A DNA stretch of 64,000 nt from Ectopseudomonas khazarica (GTDB lineage: Bacteria; Pseudomonadota; Gammaproteobacteria; Pseudomonadales; Pseudomonadaceae): NCBI RefSeq assembly GCF_004521985.1, contig NZ_SBHZ01000023.1, positions 1 to 64,000 of the forward strand, in the 5' to 3' direction. Under the pieces are notes generated by a model that did no database searches, was not told the origin of the DNA, and saw nothing but the letters and a program-made list of their open reading frames with translations. Shown one piece after another: positions 26,063 to 34,500 of the stretch. Each line of letters starts with the position of its first letter. The stretch's first letter is position 1. A program made the translations under genes and the position numbers.

Positions 26063-27265
26063 ATGAACGCACCGTCCCTGCACATCGCGCTGATCAGCGA
26101 AACCTTCCCGCCGGAGATCAACGGCGTCGCCAACACCCTCGGGCGCCTGGTCGATGGCCTGCGCGGCCTTGGCCATCGCGTGCAGCTGATACGTCCGCGC
26201 CAGGAGGCCGATCAGGCCACGACGGCCGACGCCGACCTGCTGCTCACGCGCGGCTGGCCGCTGCCGGGCTATCCCGGCCTGCAATGGGGCCAGTCCTCGC
26301 TGCACAAGCTGCTGCGGCGCTGGAAACGCCAGCGCCCGGACGTGCTCTACATCGCCACCGAAGGTCCGCTGGGGCTCTCCGCGCTGCGCGCGGCCAGGCG
26401 CCTGGCGATCCCGGTGGTCAGTGGCTTCCACACCAATTTCCAGCAATACACCGGTCACTACGGCGTCGGCCTGCTGACCCGGGCGATGACCAACTACCTG
26501 CGCTGGTTCCACAACCGCACACAGATGACCCTGGTGCCGAGTGTCGGCCAGAAGGTCGAGCTGGAACGCCGCGACTTCGAGCGCCTGGCGCTGCTCGCCC
26601 GCGGGGTCGACAGCCAGCTGTTTCACCCGGGGCGGCGCTGCGATGCGCTGCGCGAAAGCTGGGGCCTGGGGCCGGACGACCTGGCGGTGCTGCATGTCGG
26701 TCGCCTGGCGGCGGAGAAGAACCTGGGGCTGCTGGTGAAGGCCTTTCAGGCGCTGCGACTCAAGCACCCGCACAGGCACATGCGCCTGATCCTGGTCGGC
26801 GACGGGCCACTGCGCGCCAGCCTCCAGGCACAACTGCCGGATGCCCTGTTCTGCGGCCTGCAACGCGGCGAGACGCTGGCGAAGCACTACGCCTGTGGCG
26901 ACCTGTTCCTGTTTCCCAGCCTCTCGGAAACCTTCGGCAACGTGGTACTGGAAGCCCTCGCCTCGAGCCTGGCCGTGGTGGCATTCGATCAGGCCGCAGC
27001 CGCCCAGCACATCCATCACGGGCACAACGGCATGCTCGCGCGTCCCGCCGACGAGGCCGGCTTCTGCGACGCAGCCTGCGAACTGCTGGAGGACGCCGAG
27101 ACCCTACGCGGCATGCGCCTGAATGCCCGCCGGCATGCCAGCCATCTCAGCTGGGAGGGCATCGTGGCACTGTTCGAACAGCATCTGCGCAACGCCATGC
27201 AGCCACGGGCGGAAATCAGCGTGAATACGCAACTGGCTCCTGGGGCAGGCGACAACCGCCCGTGA
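26063..27265 (+). CDS. GT4 glycosyltransferase, probable phosphate-starvation glycolipid synthase
   Basis: The 400-residue GT-B enzyme starts with LHIALISETFPPEINGVANTL, the form seen in lipid glycosyltransferases. It has the GT4 nucleotide-sugar motif VLHVGRLAAEKNL and the acceptor/donor segment FPSLSETFGNVVLEALAS with the EX7E acidic pair. I infer transfer of a sugar or uronic acid to diacylglycerol, as for Agt2 (PA0842) of P. aeruginosa, which replaces phospholipid under phosphate limitation. The Pho-box-like repeat supports this. The ATG at 26063 is preferred over 26039, which would overlap the promoter. Confidence 0.85.
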   Translation: MNAPSLHIALISETFPPEINGVANTLGRLVDGLRGLGHRVQLIRPRQEADQATTADADLLLTRGWPLPGYPGLQWGQSSLHKLLRRWKRQRPDVLYIATEGPLGLSALRAARRLAIPVVSGFHTNFQQYTGHYGVGLLTRAMTNYLRWFHNRTQMTLVPSVGQKVELERRDFERLALLARGVDSQLFHPGRRCDALRESWGLGPDDLAVLHVGRLAAEKNLGLLVKAFQALRLKHPHRHMRLILVGDGPLRASLQAQLPDALFCGLQRGETLAKHYACGDLFLFPSLSETFGNVVLEALASSLAVVAFDQAAAAQHIHHGHNGMLARPADEAGFCDAACELLEDAETLRGMRLNARRHASHLSWEGIVALFEQHLRNAMQPRAEISVNTQLAPGAGDNRP

Positions 27266-27429
27266 GGGCAACGGGCGGATCGCACGTCGCCCGCCTGCAG
27301 ACGCAAAAAAGCCCCGATGTGCCGCAATGCTGTTTACACCAGAAGTGGTCAGACGCGATCAGTCCCCTCGCCCCCTTGGGGAGAGAGGAAAACTGGCAGT
27401 TCTGCGGCATCTTCAGCCCTCTCCCCCAG

Positions 27430-27455
27430 CCCCTCTCCCATAAATGGGAGAGGGG
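27430..27455. repeat. CCCTCTCCC hairpin repeat
   Basis: Perfect 10-base arms (27430-27439 and 27446-27455) enclose the loop ATAAAT. Related C-rich sequence lies at 27364-27392. The 282 bases between the glycosyltransferase and the reductase gene hold this repeat and no gene. It may end transcription from both sides. Confidence 0.65.
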
Positions 27456-27547
27456 AGCCAAACGCGTGCAACCTTAGATGAACAGCATTACCGACGTGCC
27501 GGGGCCGAAAACTGGGCGTCGGATCACGACGCCCAGTTCACAGGGGC

Positions 27548-28657
27548 TCAGACCAGGGTGGTCAGCGCATCCCGGCTGAATGGCAGGATGTCCTGCTCAC
27601 GCCCTTCGCGGACCTTCAGCGCCCAGTCCGGGTCGACCAGCAGCGCGCGGCCCACGGCCACCAGGTCGAATTCCTCCTTGCTCAGGCGCTCGAGCAGGTT
27701 CTCGATGCTGGCCGGCTCGGCGACCTTGTCGGTCTTGACCATGAACTGCAGGAACTCGCCGTCCAGGCCGACGCTGCCGACGGTGATGGTCGGTTTGCCG
27801 GTGAGCTTGCGCGTCCAGCCGGCCAGGTTGAGGTCGCTGCCCGCGAACTCCGGCTCCCAGAAACGACGGGTCGAGCAATGGAAGATGTCCACGCCAGCCT
27901 CGGACAACGGCTTGAGGAAGGCCTCCAGTTCTTCCGGGGTCTGCACCAGGCGTGCGCTGTAGTCCTGCTGCTTCCACTGCGAGAAACGCAGGATGATCGG
28001 GAAGTCCGGGCCGACCGCCGCACGGACCGCCTGAATCAGCTCGATGGCGAAACGCGAGCGCGCGGCCAGGTCGCCGCCGTACTGATCGCTACGCTGGTTG
28101 CTGCCTTCCCAGAAGAACTGGTCGATCAGGTAACCATGGGCACCATGGATCTCCACACCGTCCATGCCGATGGCCTTGGCATCGCGCGCGGCCTGGGCGA
28201 AGGCGGCGATCACCTCGTCGATATCGGCCTGGGTCATGCCGTGCACGACCACCTGGCCGTCCTTGACCTTCTCCATCGGACCATAGCCGGGAACGGCGGC
28301 ATCCGGCTCGGTGCCCAGGCGGCGCACATTACCGACGTGCCAGAGCTGCGGGACGATCTTGCCGCCCTCGGCATGCACCGCGTCGACGACCTGTTTCCAG
28401 CCGGCCAGGGCATCTTCACCGTAGAAACGCGGCACGTTCGGGTAGCCATTGGCGGCCTGGTGGCCGACGGTGGTGCCTTCGGTGACGATCAGGCCCACGC
28501 CCGCCGCCGCGCGGCGACGGTAGTACTCGATGACCTTGGCGTTGGGCACGCCGCCCGGCGAGAAGGAGCGGGTCATCGGCGCCATGACCACACGGGTCGG
28601 TAGCTCGAGGTTTCCGAGACGGAACGGGGCGAACAGGGCTTGAACGGGAGCGCTCAT
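27548..28657 (-). CDS. Old Yellow Enzyme family NADH:flavin oxidoreductase
   Basis: A 369-residue FMN-dependent ene-reductase fold (TIM barrel). The N-terminal FRLGNLELPTRVVMAPMTRS, the FMN/substrate region VEIHGAHGYLIDQFFWEGSN with His171/His174, and a C-terminal phosphate-binding part (VGSVGL, VAVGRALLVDPDW) are typical. These enzymes reduce activated alkenes, nitro compounds or quinones. It resembles NemA-like members, but the catalytic set HxxH rather than HxxN and its substitutions leave the substrate open. It is preceded by its TetR regulator by 27 bases in the same direction. Confidence 0.9.
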   Translation of the reverse strand: MSAPVQALFAPFRLGNLELPTRVVMAPMTRSFSPGGVPNAKVIEYYRRRAAAGVGLIVTEGTTVGHQAANGYPNVPRFYGEDALAGWKQVVDAVHAEGGKIVPQLWHVGNVRRLGTEPDAAVPGYGPMEKVKDGQVVVHGMTQADIDEVIAAFAQAARDAKAIGMDGVEIHGAHGYLIDQFFWEGSNQRSDQYGGDLAARSRFAIELIQAVRAAVGPDFPIILRFSQWKQQDYSARLVQTPEELEAFLKPLSEAGVDIFHCSTRRFWEPEFAGSDLNLAGWTRKLTGKPTITVGSVGLDGEFLQFMVKTDKVAEPASIENLLERLSKEEFDLVAVGRALLVDPDWALKVREGREQDILPFSRDALTTLV

Positions 28658-28684
28658 GATCTTTCCTCTGCGATTTGACGGTTA

Positions 28685-29275
28685 TCAGGCCTGCAGCAAG
28701 CGCTCCAGGCGGGTGACGAAAGCTTCCAGCGGTTGCAGGCTGTGCCTGACCTTGAGGCGCGCGAGCACGCCCTGCCAGGCATCGCTGATGAAGGTGGCGA
28801 GATTGCCGCAGTCCTCGTCGGCCGGCAGTTCACCGGCGGCCTGCGCCTGTTCCAGGCAGCCGCGCAGGATGTCCACCGAAGCCTGCTGGATGGCCGCGAC
28901 CTCGGCGCCGATGGCCGGCAACATCTCGCTCATCTCGAAACTCAGGCTGCCGATGAAGCAGTGATACTGCGGCGTGTCCTGGCGCGCGAAATGCGCCAGC
29001 AGCTCACGGTAATAGCCGAGGATGCGCGCACGCGGGCTCAGTGACGGGTCACTCAGCGCCTGGGCGTAGCGCTGCAGACGCGGGCGGTAGATGAACGCCA
29101 GCGCCTGCAGGGCGAAGTCTTCCTTGCTGGCGAAATAGTGATAGAAGCTGCCCTTGGGAATGCCGGCAGCCTGGACGATCTCCAGCACACCGGTACCGTG
29201 ATAGCCGCGACGGGTCATCACCGCCGAGCCCTTGCTCAGGATCAGGTCACGCTTGTCGAGTCGAATGCTGTTCAT
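28685..29275 (-). CDS. TetR-family regulator, NemR-like
   Basis: A 196-residue repressor. The helix-turn-helix covers about residues 10-52 (GYHGTGVLEIVQAAGIPKGS, followed by FYHYFASKEDF). The C-terminal region resembles the TetR class that controls Old Yellow Enzymes in response to electrophiles, as NemR does for nemA. The ATG at 29275 is selected because it starts the conserved domain; in-frame ATGs at 29287 and 29335 are alternatives. Its position upstream of the reductase suggests an autoregulated two-gene operon. Confidence 0.88.
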   Translation of the reverse strand: MNSIRLDKRDLILSKGSAVMTRRGYHGTGVLEIVQAAGIPKGSFYHYFASKEDFALQALAFIYRPRLQRYAQALSDPSLSPRARILGYYRELLAHFARQDTPQYHCFIGSLSFEMSEMLPAIGAEVAAIQQASVDILRGCLEQAQAAGELPADEDCGNLATFISDAWQGVLARLKVRHSLQPLEAFVTRLERLLQA

Positions 29276-29289
29276 GGCGCCGAGCATAT

Positions 29290-29297
29290 GACCGGTC
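29290..29297. promoter_or_regulatory. Operator candidate upstream of the TetR gene
   Basis: GACCGGTC is a perfect 8-base palindrome 14 bases before the TetR start. A short GC-rich palindrome at this position fits a TetR-type operator; the match to a known NemR site was not tested. Confidence 0.4.
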
Positions 29298-29434
29298 GTC
29301 TCGCCCGGCCCAGCACTATTGATGATGGTGATCAAGGGCTAGAACGAAAGCCTGCCTGGACAGCCTTTTCGAACCCGATACCACGCTGGACCGATGGGGC
29401 GTATCCACTAGCGACGAAGTAATGACAAACCTGC

Positions 29435-29480
29435 AGGAGCGGCTTCAGCCGCGAAATGCATCGCGGCTGAAGCCGCTCCT
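29435..29480. repeat. REP hairpin, 20-base perfect arms
   Basis: AGGAGCGGCTTCAGCCGCGA (29435-29454) pairs perfectly with 29461-29480 around a 6-base loop. This is the classic Pseudomonas REP sequence. The 298 bases between the TetR gene and pgeF contain this repeat and no gene. Confidence 0.85.
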
Positions 29481-29573
29481 ACGGTCCGCACAGACCGCTC
29501 TGCCAGTTTTTTTCCGGATGAGACTGGACGAACGCTGTTCTGCTGGACCGACAAGGCGCGATCCACCCTGCGC

Positions 29574-30305
29574 TCAGGGCTGCAGCCAGATCAGCGAGGC
29601 GAAACGCCCGGTGCGGGCGCTGCGGCGATAGGAATAGAAACGCGCGTCGTTGTAGGTGCACAGCCCGCCACCGAACACCGCGTTGACGCCAATGGCCGCC
29701 AGACGGATGCGCGCCAGCTGATAGATGTCGGCCATGAACTTCCCGGCGTTGGCACCGGGCACGAAGGCAGCGGCCGCCGCGCCATGCTGCTGCACGAAGG
29801 CGTCGCGCACTTCGCCACCGACCTCGAAGGCCGCCGGACCGATGGCCGGACCGAGCCACACCAGCAACTCCTGCGGTGCGACGTTCAGCGCCTGCACGGT
29901 TGCCTCGAGCACGCCGCCTGCCAGCCCGCGCCAGCCGGCATGGGCCGCGGCAACCCGGCTACCGGCGCGGTCGCAGAACAGCGCCGGCAGGCAGTCGGCG
30001 GTCATCGCCGTACAGGCGATACCAGGTTGTTCGGTCCAGTTGCCATCGGCTTCGATGACCCTTGTCGGGTCCGCCTCGGCCACGACGATGCCATGCACCT
30101 GGCGCAGCCAGGCCGGTTGGCAACCCAGGGTTGCGAGCAGATGGCGCCGATTGGCCAGCACCGCAGCCGGGTCGTCATCGACATGATCACCGAGGTTCAG
30201 GCTGTCGAACGGCGCCTGGCTGAAACCGCCATTGCGGGTGGTGACACAGGCCCGCACGCTGGCGGGCGCCGGCCAGTCCGGGCGCAGCCAGTCGTGGGCC
30301 GTCAC
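29574..30305 (-). CDS. pgeF: Peptidoglycan editing factor / purine nucleoside phosphorylase, YfiH family
   Basis: The 243 residues carry the family features VTTRNGGFSQAPFDSLNLG, the metal-ligand region WLRQVHG, the cysteine in TADCLPALFCD and the histidine in AAAHAGWRGLAGGV. Members act on nucleosides and, in E. coli, help keep incorrect residues out of peptidoglycan precursors. The start overlaps the rluD stop by four bases (ATGA), so the two genes form an operon. In PAO1 the next gene is clpB as I recall; here it is a REP element and the TetR/reductase pair. Confidence 0.93.
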   Translation of the reverse strand: MTAHDWLRPDWPAPASVRACVTTRNGGFSQAPFDSLNLGDHVDDDPAAVLANRRHLLATLGCQPAWLRQVHGIVVAEADPTRVIEADGNWTEQPGIACTAMTADCLPALFCDRAGSRVAAAHAGWRGLAGGVLEATVQALNVAPQELLVWLGPAIGPAAFEVGGEVRDAFVQQHGAAAAAFVPGANAGKFMADIYQLARIRLAAIGVNAVFGGGLCTYNDARFYSYRRSARTGRFASLIWLQP

Positions 30306-31276
30306 CCGACGAACGCCTCGCGGTCCTGGCGCAGCAGGGTCAGCAGCCAGACCAGGTCATCCGGCAGCGCCGACTCCCACTTCATGCGCTTGCCCGTTGC
30401 CGGGTGATCCAGTTCGAGAAAGCGCGCATGCAGGGCCTGGCGGGGAAATTCCTTGAGGCTCTGCACCAGGCTCGGGCTGGCCGCCGGCGGGATGCGGAAA
30501 CGCCCGGCATAGACCGGGTCGCCCACCAGCGGATAGCCGACGTGGCTCATGTGCACACGAATCTGGTGGGTGCGCCCGGTTTCCAGCTTGACCCGCACAT
30601 GGGTGTGCGAACGGTAACGCTCCAGCACCCGATAGTGGGTGATCGCCGGCTTGCCGCCGTCGGTCACCGCCATGCGCTGGCGCTGGCTGGAACTGCGCCC
30701 GATGGGGGCATCGATGGTGCCACCCGCGGTGATCACACCCACGCTGATGCACTCGTAGATACGGCTGACGGTACGCTTCTGCAGTTGCTCCACCAGGTTG
30801 GTCTGCGCCTGCAGCGTCTTGGCCACCACCATCAGCCCGGTGGTGTCCTTGTCCAGACGATGGACAATGCCGGCGCGCGGCACATTGACGATGTCCGGCA
30901 CGTGATGCAGCAGGGCATTGAGCAAGGTGCCATCGGCATGCCCGGCGGCCGGATGCACCACCAGCCCTGCTGGCTTGTCGATCACCAGCAGGTGCTCGTC
31001 CTCGTAGACGATATCCAGCTCGATATCCTGAGCCACCCACTCGCCCTGCGCTTCCTGCTCGGCATCGAGCACCAGGCTCGAGCCCGCATGCACGGTGTCA
31101 CGCGGACGCGCCACGGCGCCATCGACGGTCAGGCGTCCTTCCTTGATCCAGGTGGAAAGGCGCGAGCGCGAGTACTCGCCAAACAGCTGCGCGGCCACCT
31201 GGTCGAGGCGTTGGCCGCCCTGTTCGAAAGGGACGACGGCCTGGAGTTGGATCAGTTGCTTGTCTATAGAGGTCAT
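30302..31276 (-). CDS. rluD: 23S rRNA pseudouridine synthase RluD
   Basis: RluD makes pseudouridines at 1911, 1915 and 1917 of 23S rRNA, in helix 69. The 324 residues have an N-terminal S4 RNA-binding domain (QRLDQVAAQLFGEYSRSRLSTWIKEG split over 22-47) and a catalytic domain with HRLDKDTTG, containing catalytic Asp142. The ATG at 31276 is preferred over an in-frame ATG at 31345, whose extra residues lie in the repeat region. Confidence 0.96.
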   Translation of the reverse strand: MTSIDKQLIQLQAVVPFEQGGQRLDQVAAQLFGEYSRSRLSTWIKEGRLTVDGAVARPRDTVHAGSSLVLDAEQEAQGEWVAQDIELDIVYEDEHLLVIDKPAGLVVHPAAGHADGTLLNALLHHVPDIVNVPRAGIVHRLDKDTTGLMVVAKTLQAQTNLVEQLQKRTVSRIYECISVGVITAGGTIDAPIGRSSSQRQRMAVTDGGKPAITHYRVLERYRSHTHVRVKLETGRTHQIRVHMSHVGYPLVGDPVYAGRFRIPPAASPSLVQSLKEFPRQALHARFLELDHPATGKRMKWESALPDDLVWLLTLLRQDREAFVG

Positions 31277-31287
31277 CTTCAGAAACC

Positions 31288-31408
31288 GTTCAAAAATCTG
31301 CTGCGCGTCTGCCCTGCTGCGTTGAAAACAGGCTCGGATGCTCATTTACGGCGCGTAAACTCCGCGTCCTCGCCTTGCATTGCTCCAGCTCGCGAAACGT
31401 TGAACAGG
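31288..31408. repeat. Dispersed repeat between rluD and bamD
   Basis: GTTCAA (31288-31293) and TTGAAC (31400-31405) form short terminal inverted repeats. The centre contains TTTACG-GCG-CGTAAA (31345-31359). GTTGAAAACAGGCTC (31321-31335) is almost repeated at the right end. This is the general form of a short intergenic repeat I recall from several Pseudomonas genomes. The gap 31277-31548 contains no gene. Confidence 0.6.
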
Positions 31409-31548
31409 CTCTTGGGCAACGGCGGGAGCCTGGCCTTTGGTTTCGGCGACAGGCTTGTGGTTAAATACGGCGTCTTTGCCCCAGGGTTTTCCGGGGGCGT
31501 TCATCATAACAGGACGGCCGCGCGGCCGTCACAGGGACGCAAGCCGCC

Positions 31549-32541
31549 ATGCAAGTGAAACACCTGCTGCTGATCGCCATCCTCGCCCTTACCGCCGCCT
31601 GCTCTTCCAAGCAGCCGGAGGTCGATGAAAACCTCAGCGAGGTGGAGCTGTACCAGCAGGCCCAGGCCGACCTGGACAACCGCAGCTACACCCAGGCCAC
31701 GGCCAAACTGAAGGCGCTGGAATCGCGCTATCCGTTCGGCCGCTACGCCGAGCAGGCCCAGCTCGAGCTGATCTACGCCTACTACAAGAATGCCGAACCG
31801 GAAGCGGCCAAGTCGGCGGCCGAGCGCTTCATTCGCCTGCACCCGCAGCATGCCAACGTCGACTACGCCTACTACCTCAAGGGGCTGGCTTCGTTCGACC
31901 AGGACCGCGGCCTGCTGGCGCGCTTCCTGCCGCTGGACATGACCAAGCGTGACCCCGGCGCCGCGCGCGACTCCTACAACGAGTTCGCCCAGCTCACCAG
32001 CCGCTACCCGACCAGCCGCTATGCCCCGGACGCCAAGCAGCGCATGATCTACCTGCGCAACCTGCTGGCCGCCTACGAAGTGCACGTCGCCCACTACTAC
32101 CTGACCCGTCAGGCCTACGTCGCCGCCGCCAACCGTGGTCGCTACGTGGTGGAAAACTTCCAGGAAACCCCGTCGGTCGGCGATGGCCTGGCGATCATGA
32201 CCGAGGCGTACCAGCGCCTGTCCCTGGACGACCTGGCCGCCAGCAGCCTGGAAACCCTCAAGCTCAACTACCCGGATCATCCGAGCCTGGAAAGCGGCGA
32301 ATTCGTGCCGCTTGAAGAAGAGTCCGACAACCGTTCCTGGCTGGCCAAGGCGACCCTCGGCCTGATCGAAACCGACACGCCACTGCCGCCGGGCGAAACC
32401 CGTGCGAGCCAGGACGTCATCCGCCAGTATGAAGAAGCCGAACAGCAGATTCCGAGCGAACTGCAGCAGGATGCCAAGACCGGCGAGACCGAGAAGAAGC
32501 GCTCGTTCTGGAGCTACCTGACCTTCGGCCTGTTCGACTGA
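31549..32541 (+). CDS. bamD: Outer-membrane assembly lipoprotein BamD
   Basis: BamD is an essential lipoprotein of the BAM complex that folds beta-barrels into the outer membrane, including AlgE. The 330 residues have the lipobox LTAAC (cysteine 18) and five TPR-like repeats, for example LYQQAQADLDNRSYTQATAK and QAQLELIYAYYKN. The C-terminal tail beyond the repeats is longer and acidic. A hairpin with a T-run terminates it. The rluD-bamD divergent arrangement is conserved in Pseudomonas. Confidence 0.96.
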   Translation: MQVKHLLLIAILALTAACSSKQPEVDENLSEVELYQQAQADLDNRSYTQATAKLKALESRYPFGRYAEQAQLELIYAYYKNAEPEAAKSAAERFIRLHPQHANVDYAYYLKGLASFDQDRGLLARFLPLDMTKRDPGAARDSYNEFAQLTSRYPTSRYAPDAKQRMIYLRNLLAAYEVHVAHYYLTRQAYVAAANRGRYVVENFQETPSVGDGLAIMTEAYQRLSLDDLAASSLETLKLNYPDHPSLESGEFVPLEEESDNRSWLAKATLGLIETDTPLPPGETRASQDVIRQYEEAEQQIPSELQQDAKTGETEKKRSFWSYLTFGLFD

Positions 32542-32560
32542 CCGACAGGTCATGCGATAA

Positions 32561-32585
32561 GGGAGGCCATGGCCTCCCTTTTTAT
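32561..32585 (+). terminator. Rho-independent terminator of bamD
   Basis: GGGAGGCC-ATGG-type palindrome (32561-32579) is followed by a T-run to 32583. It lies 20 bases after the bamD stop. Confidence 0.85.
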
Positions 32586-32679
32586 TGCCTGGAAACAGCT
32601 CACAGGCTACTCCCCTGCCACTGTGCCGATGCCATCAGCTTGGCTAAACTGGCGGCTTTGAACGGATAAAGAGCACGAT

Positions 32680-32916
32680 ATGGGCCTGTTTCGCCTGCTG
32701 TTCTGGGTCGCCATCATCTTCGCCGGGATCTGGATCTGGCGTCGCTTCATCAGCAACGCCAGGAAACCCAGGTCCCGTGAGGACGCGGCAGCGCCCATGG
32801 TGCGCTGCGCCCACTGCGGGGTGCACATTCCCAAGACTCAGGCGCTGAGCCAGGACCAGCAGTGGTACTGCAGCCAGGGCCACCTCGAACAAGGCCCTCG
32901 TACCGGTGATCGCTGA
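32680..32916 (+). CDS. PP0621-family small protein
   Basis: The 78 residues have one N-terminal membrane helix (about 3-20) and a small soluble part with CAHC and one further cysteine (Cys43, Cys46, Cys64), plus a histidine. This pattern suggests a metal-binding knuckle of the MYND/zinc-ribbon kind. The function is unknown. It lies seven bases before pilS and may be co-transcribed. Confidence 0.8.
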   Translation: MGLFRLLFWVAIIFAGIWIWRRFISNARKPRSREDAAAPMVRCAHCGVHIPKTQALSQDQQWYCSQGHLEQGPRTGDR

Positions 32917-32923
32917 GGCAGGC

Positions 32924-34498
32924 ATGCAGGATGGAGCCCAGGGGCGACGCATCCTCCGGCTCTATCATTTCTATCGTCTGATCATCGGCCTGGCACTGGT
33001 TCTGCTGATCTCCAGCAACCTCGACGAACAACTGCTGGATGTCGTGCACATCGGCCTGTTTCGCACCGGCAGCTGGGCCTACCTGATCCTGAACATTTTC
33101 ATCGCAGTGCTGGTGCAGAAGCCCAAGCACCTGGCGCAGCTGTTCAGCCTGGCCCTGGTCGACGTGATCTTCCTCTCCGGCCTCTTCTACGCGGCCGGGG
33201 GCACGCCGAGCGGCATCGGCAACCTGCTGGTGGTCGCGGTGGCGATCGCCAACATCCTGCTGCGCGGGCGCATCGGCCTGCTGATTGCCGCCGTCGCCGC
33301 CATGGCGCTGATCTACCTGACCTTCTACCTGAGCCTCAGCCGCCCCGTTGCCGTCGCCCAATACGTCCAGGCCGGCGCGCTGGGTGCGCTGTGCTTCGCC
33401 GGTGCACTCTTCATCCAGGGCATCACCCGTCGCCTGCAGTTGAGCGAGACCCTCGCCGAGCAGCGCGCAGCCGACGTGGCCAACCTGGAGGAGCTCAACG
33501 AGCAGATCATCCAGCGCATGCGCACCGGCATCCTGGTCCTGGACACCCAGCACCGGGTGCTGCTGGCCAACCAGGGCGCGACGCAGTTGCTCGGACGCGG
33601 CGAACTCAGCGGCAAGATCATCGACCCGCACTGCCCCGAACTGCTCAAGCGCCTGCAACAGTGGCTGCACAACCCGAGCATGCGCCCGGACAGCCTGCAG
33701 GCACAGGTCGACGGCCCGGTGCTGCAGCCCAGCTTCATCTCCCTGCAACGCGGCGAGCAGCAGCACACCCTGGTGTTTCTCGACGATATCTCGCAGATCG
33801 CCCAGCAGGCGCAGCAGCTCAAGCTGGCCTCGCTCGGCCGTCTGACGGCAGGCATCGCCCACGAGATACGCAACCCGCTCGGCGCCATCAGCCACGCCGC
33901 GCAGTTGCTGCAGGAGTCGGAAGACCTGCAAGGCCCGGATCAGCGCCTGGCGCAGATCATCCAGGATCATTCCAAACGCATGAACCTGGTGATCGAGAAC
34001 GTGCTGCAACTGTCGCGCCGGCGCCAGGCCGAACCGCAGTTGCTTGACCTGAAGTACTGGCTGCACCGCTTCGCCAGCGAGTTCCGCAGCTCGGCGCCAA
34101 GCGACCGACAGATCCACCTGGAGACCCGGGGCGGCAGCCTGCAGACGCGCATGGACCCTCACCAGCTGACCCAGGTACTGACCAATCTGGTGCAGAACGG
34201 CCTGCGCTATAGTGCTCAGCAGCACCGCCTCGGCCAGGTCTGGCTGCAGCTGTTCCGCGACGAGAAGAGCGACCTGCCGGTGCTCGAAGTGCTCGACGAT
34301 GGCCCCGGCGTCTCTGCGGAGCAGGAGCAGCACATCTTCGAGCCGTTCTTCACCACCGAGAACAAGGGAACCGGGCTCGGCCTGTATATTTCCCGTGAAC
34401 TGTGCCAGAGCAATCAGGCCCGCCTCGACTACAAACCTCGCGAGGGTGGCGGCAGCTGCTTCCGCATCACCTTCGCCCACCCGCGCAAACTGAGCTGA
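32924..34498 (+). CDS. pilS: Sensor histidine kinase PilS
   Basis: PilS controls transcription of the major pilin gene through PilR and senses PilA in the inner membrane. The 524 residues have six hydrophobic segments in the first 190 or so, then a PAS domain and the kinase core. The phosphorylated His313 is in GIAHEIRNPLG. The N, G1 and G2 boxes (NLVQNGLRYS, LDDGPGVS and GTGLGLYISREL) are intact. A GTG at 32906 is an alternative start; GAGG before 32924 favours the ATG. Confidence 0.96.
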   Translation: MQDGAQGRRILRLYHFYRLIIGLALVLLISSNLDEQLLDVVHIGLFRTGSWAYLILNIFIAVLVQKPKHLAQLFSLALVDVIFLSGLFYAAGGTPSGIGNLLVVAVAIANILLRGRIGLLIAAVAAMALIYLTFYLSLSRPVAVAQYVQAGALGALCFAGALFIQGITRRLQLSETLAEQRAADVANLEELNEQIIQRMRTGILVLDTQHRVLLANQGATQLLGRGELSGKIIDPHCPELLKRLQQWLHNPSMRPDSLQAQVDGPVLQPSFISLQRGEQQHTLVFLDDISQIAQQAQQLKLASLGRLTAGIAHEIRNPLGAISHAAQLLQESEDLQGPDQRLAQIIQDHSKRMNLVIENVLQLSRRRQAEPQLLDLKYWLHRFASEFRSSAPSDRQIHLETRGGSLQTRMDPHQLTQVLTNLVQNGLRYSAQQHRLGQVWLQLFRDEKSDLPVLEVLDDGPGVSAEQEQHIFEPFFTTENKGTGLGLYISRELCQSNQARLDYKPREGGGSCFRITFAHPRKLS

Positions 34499-34500
34499 CC

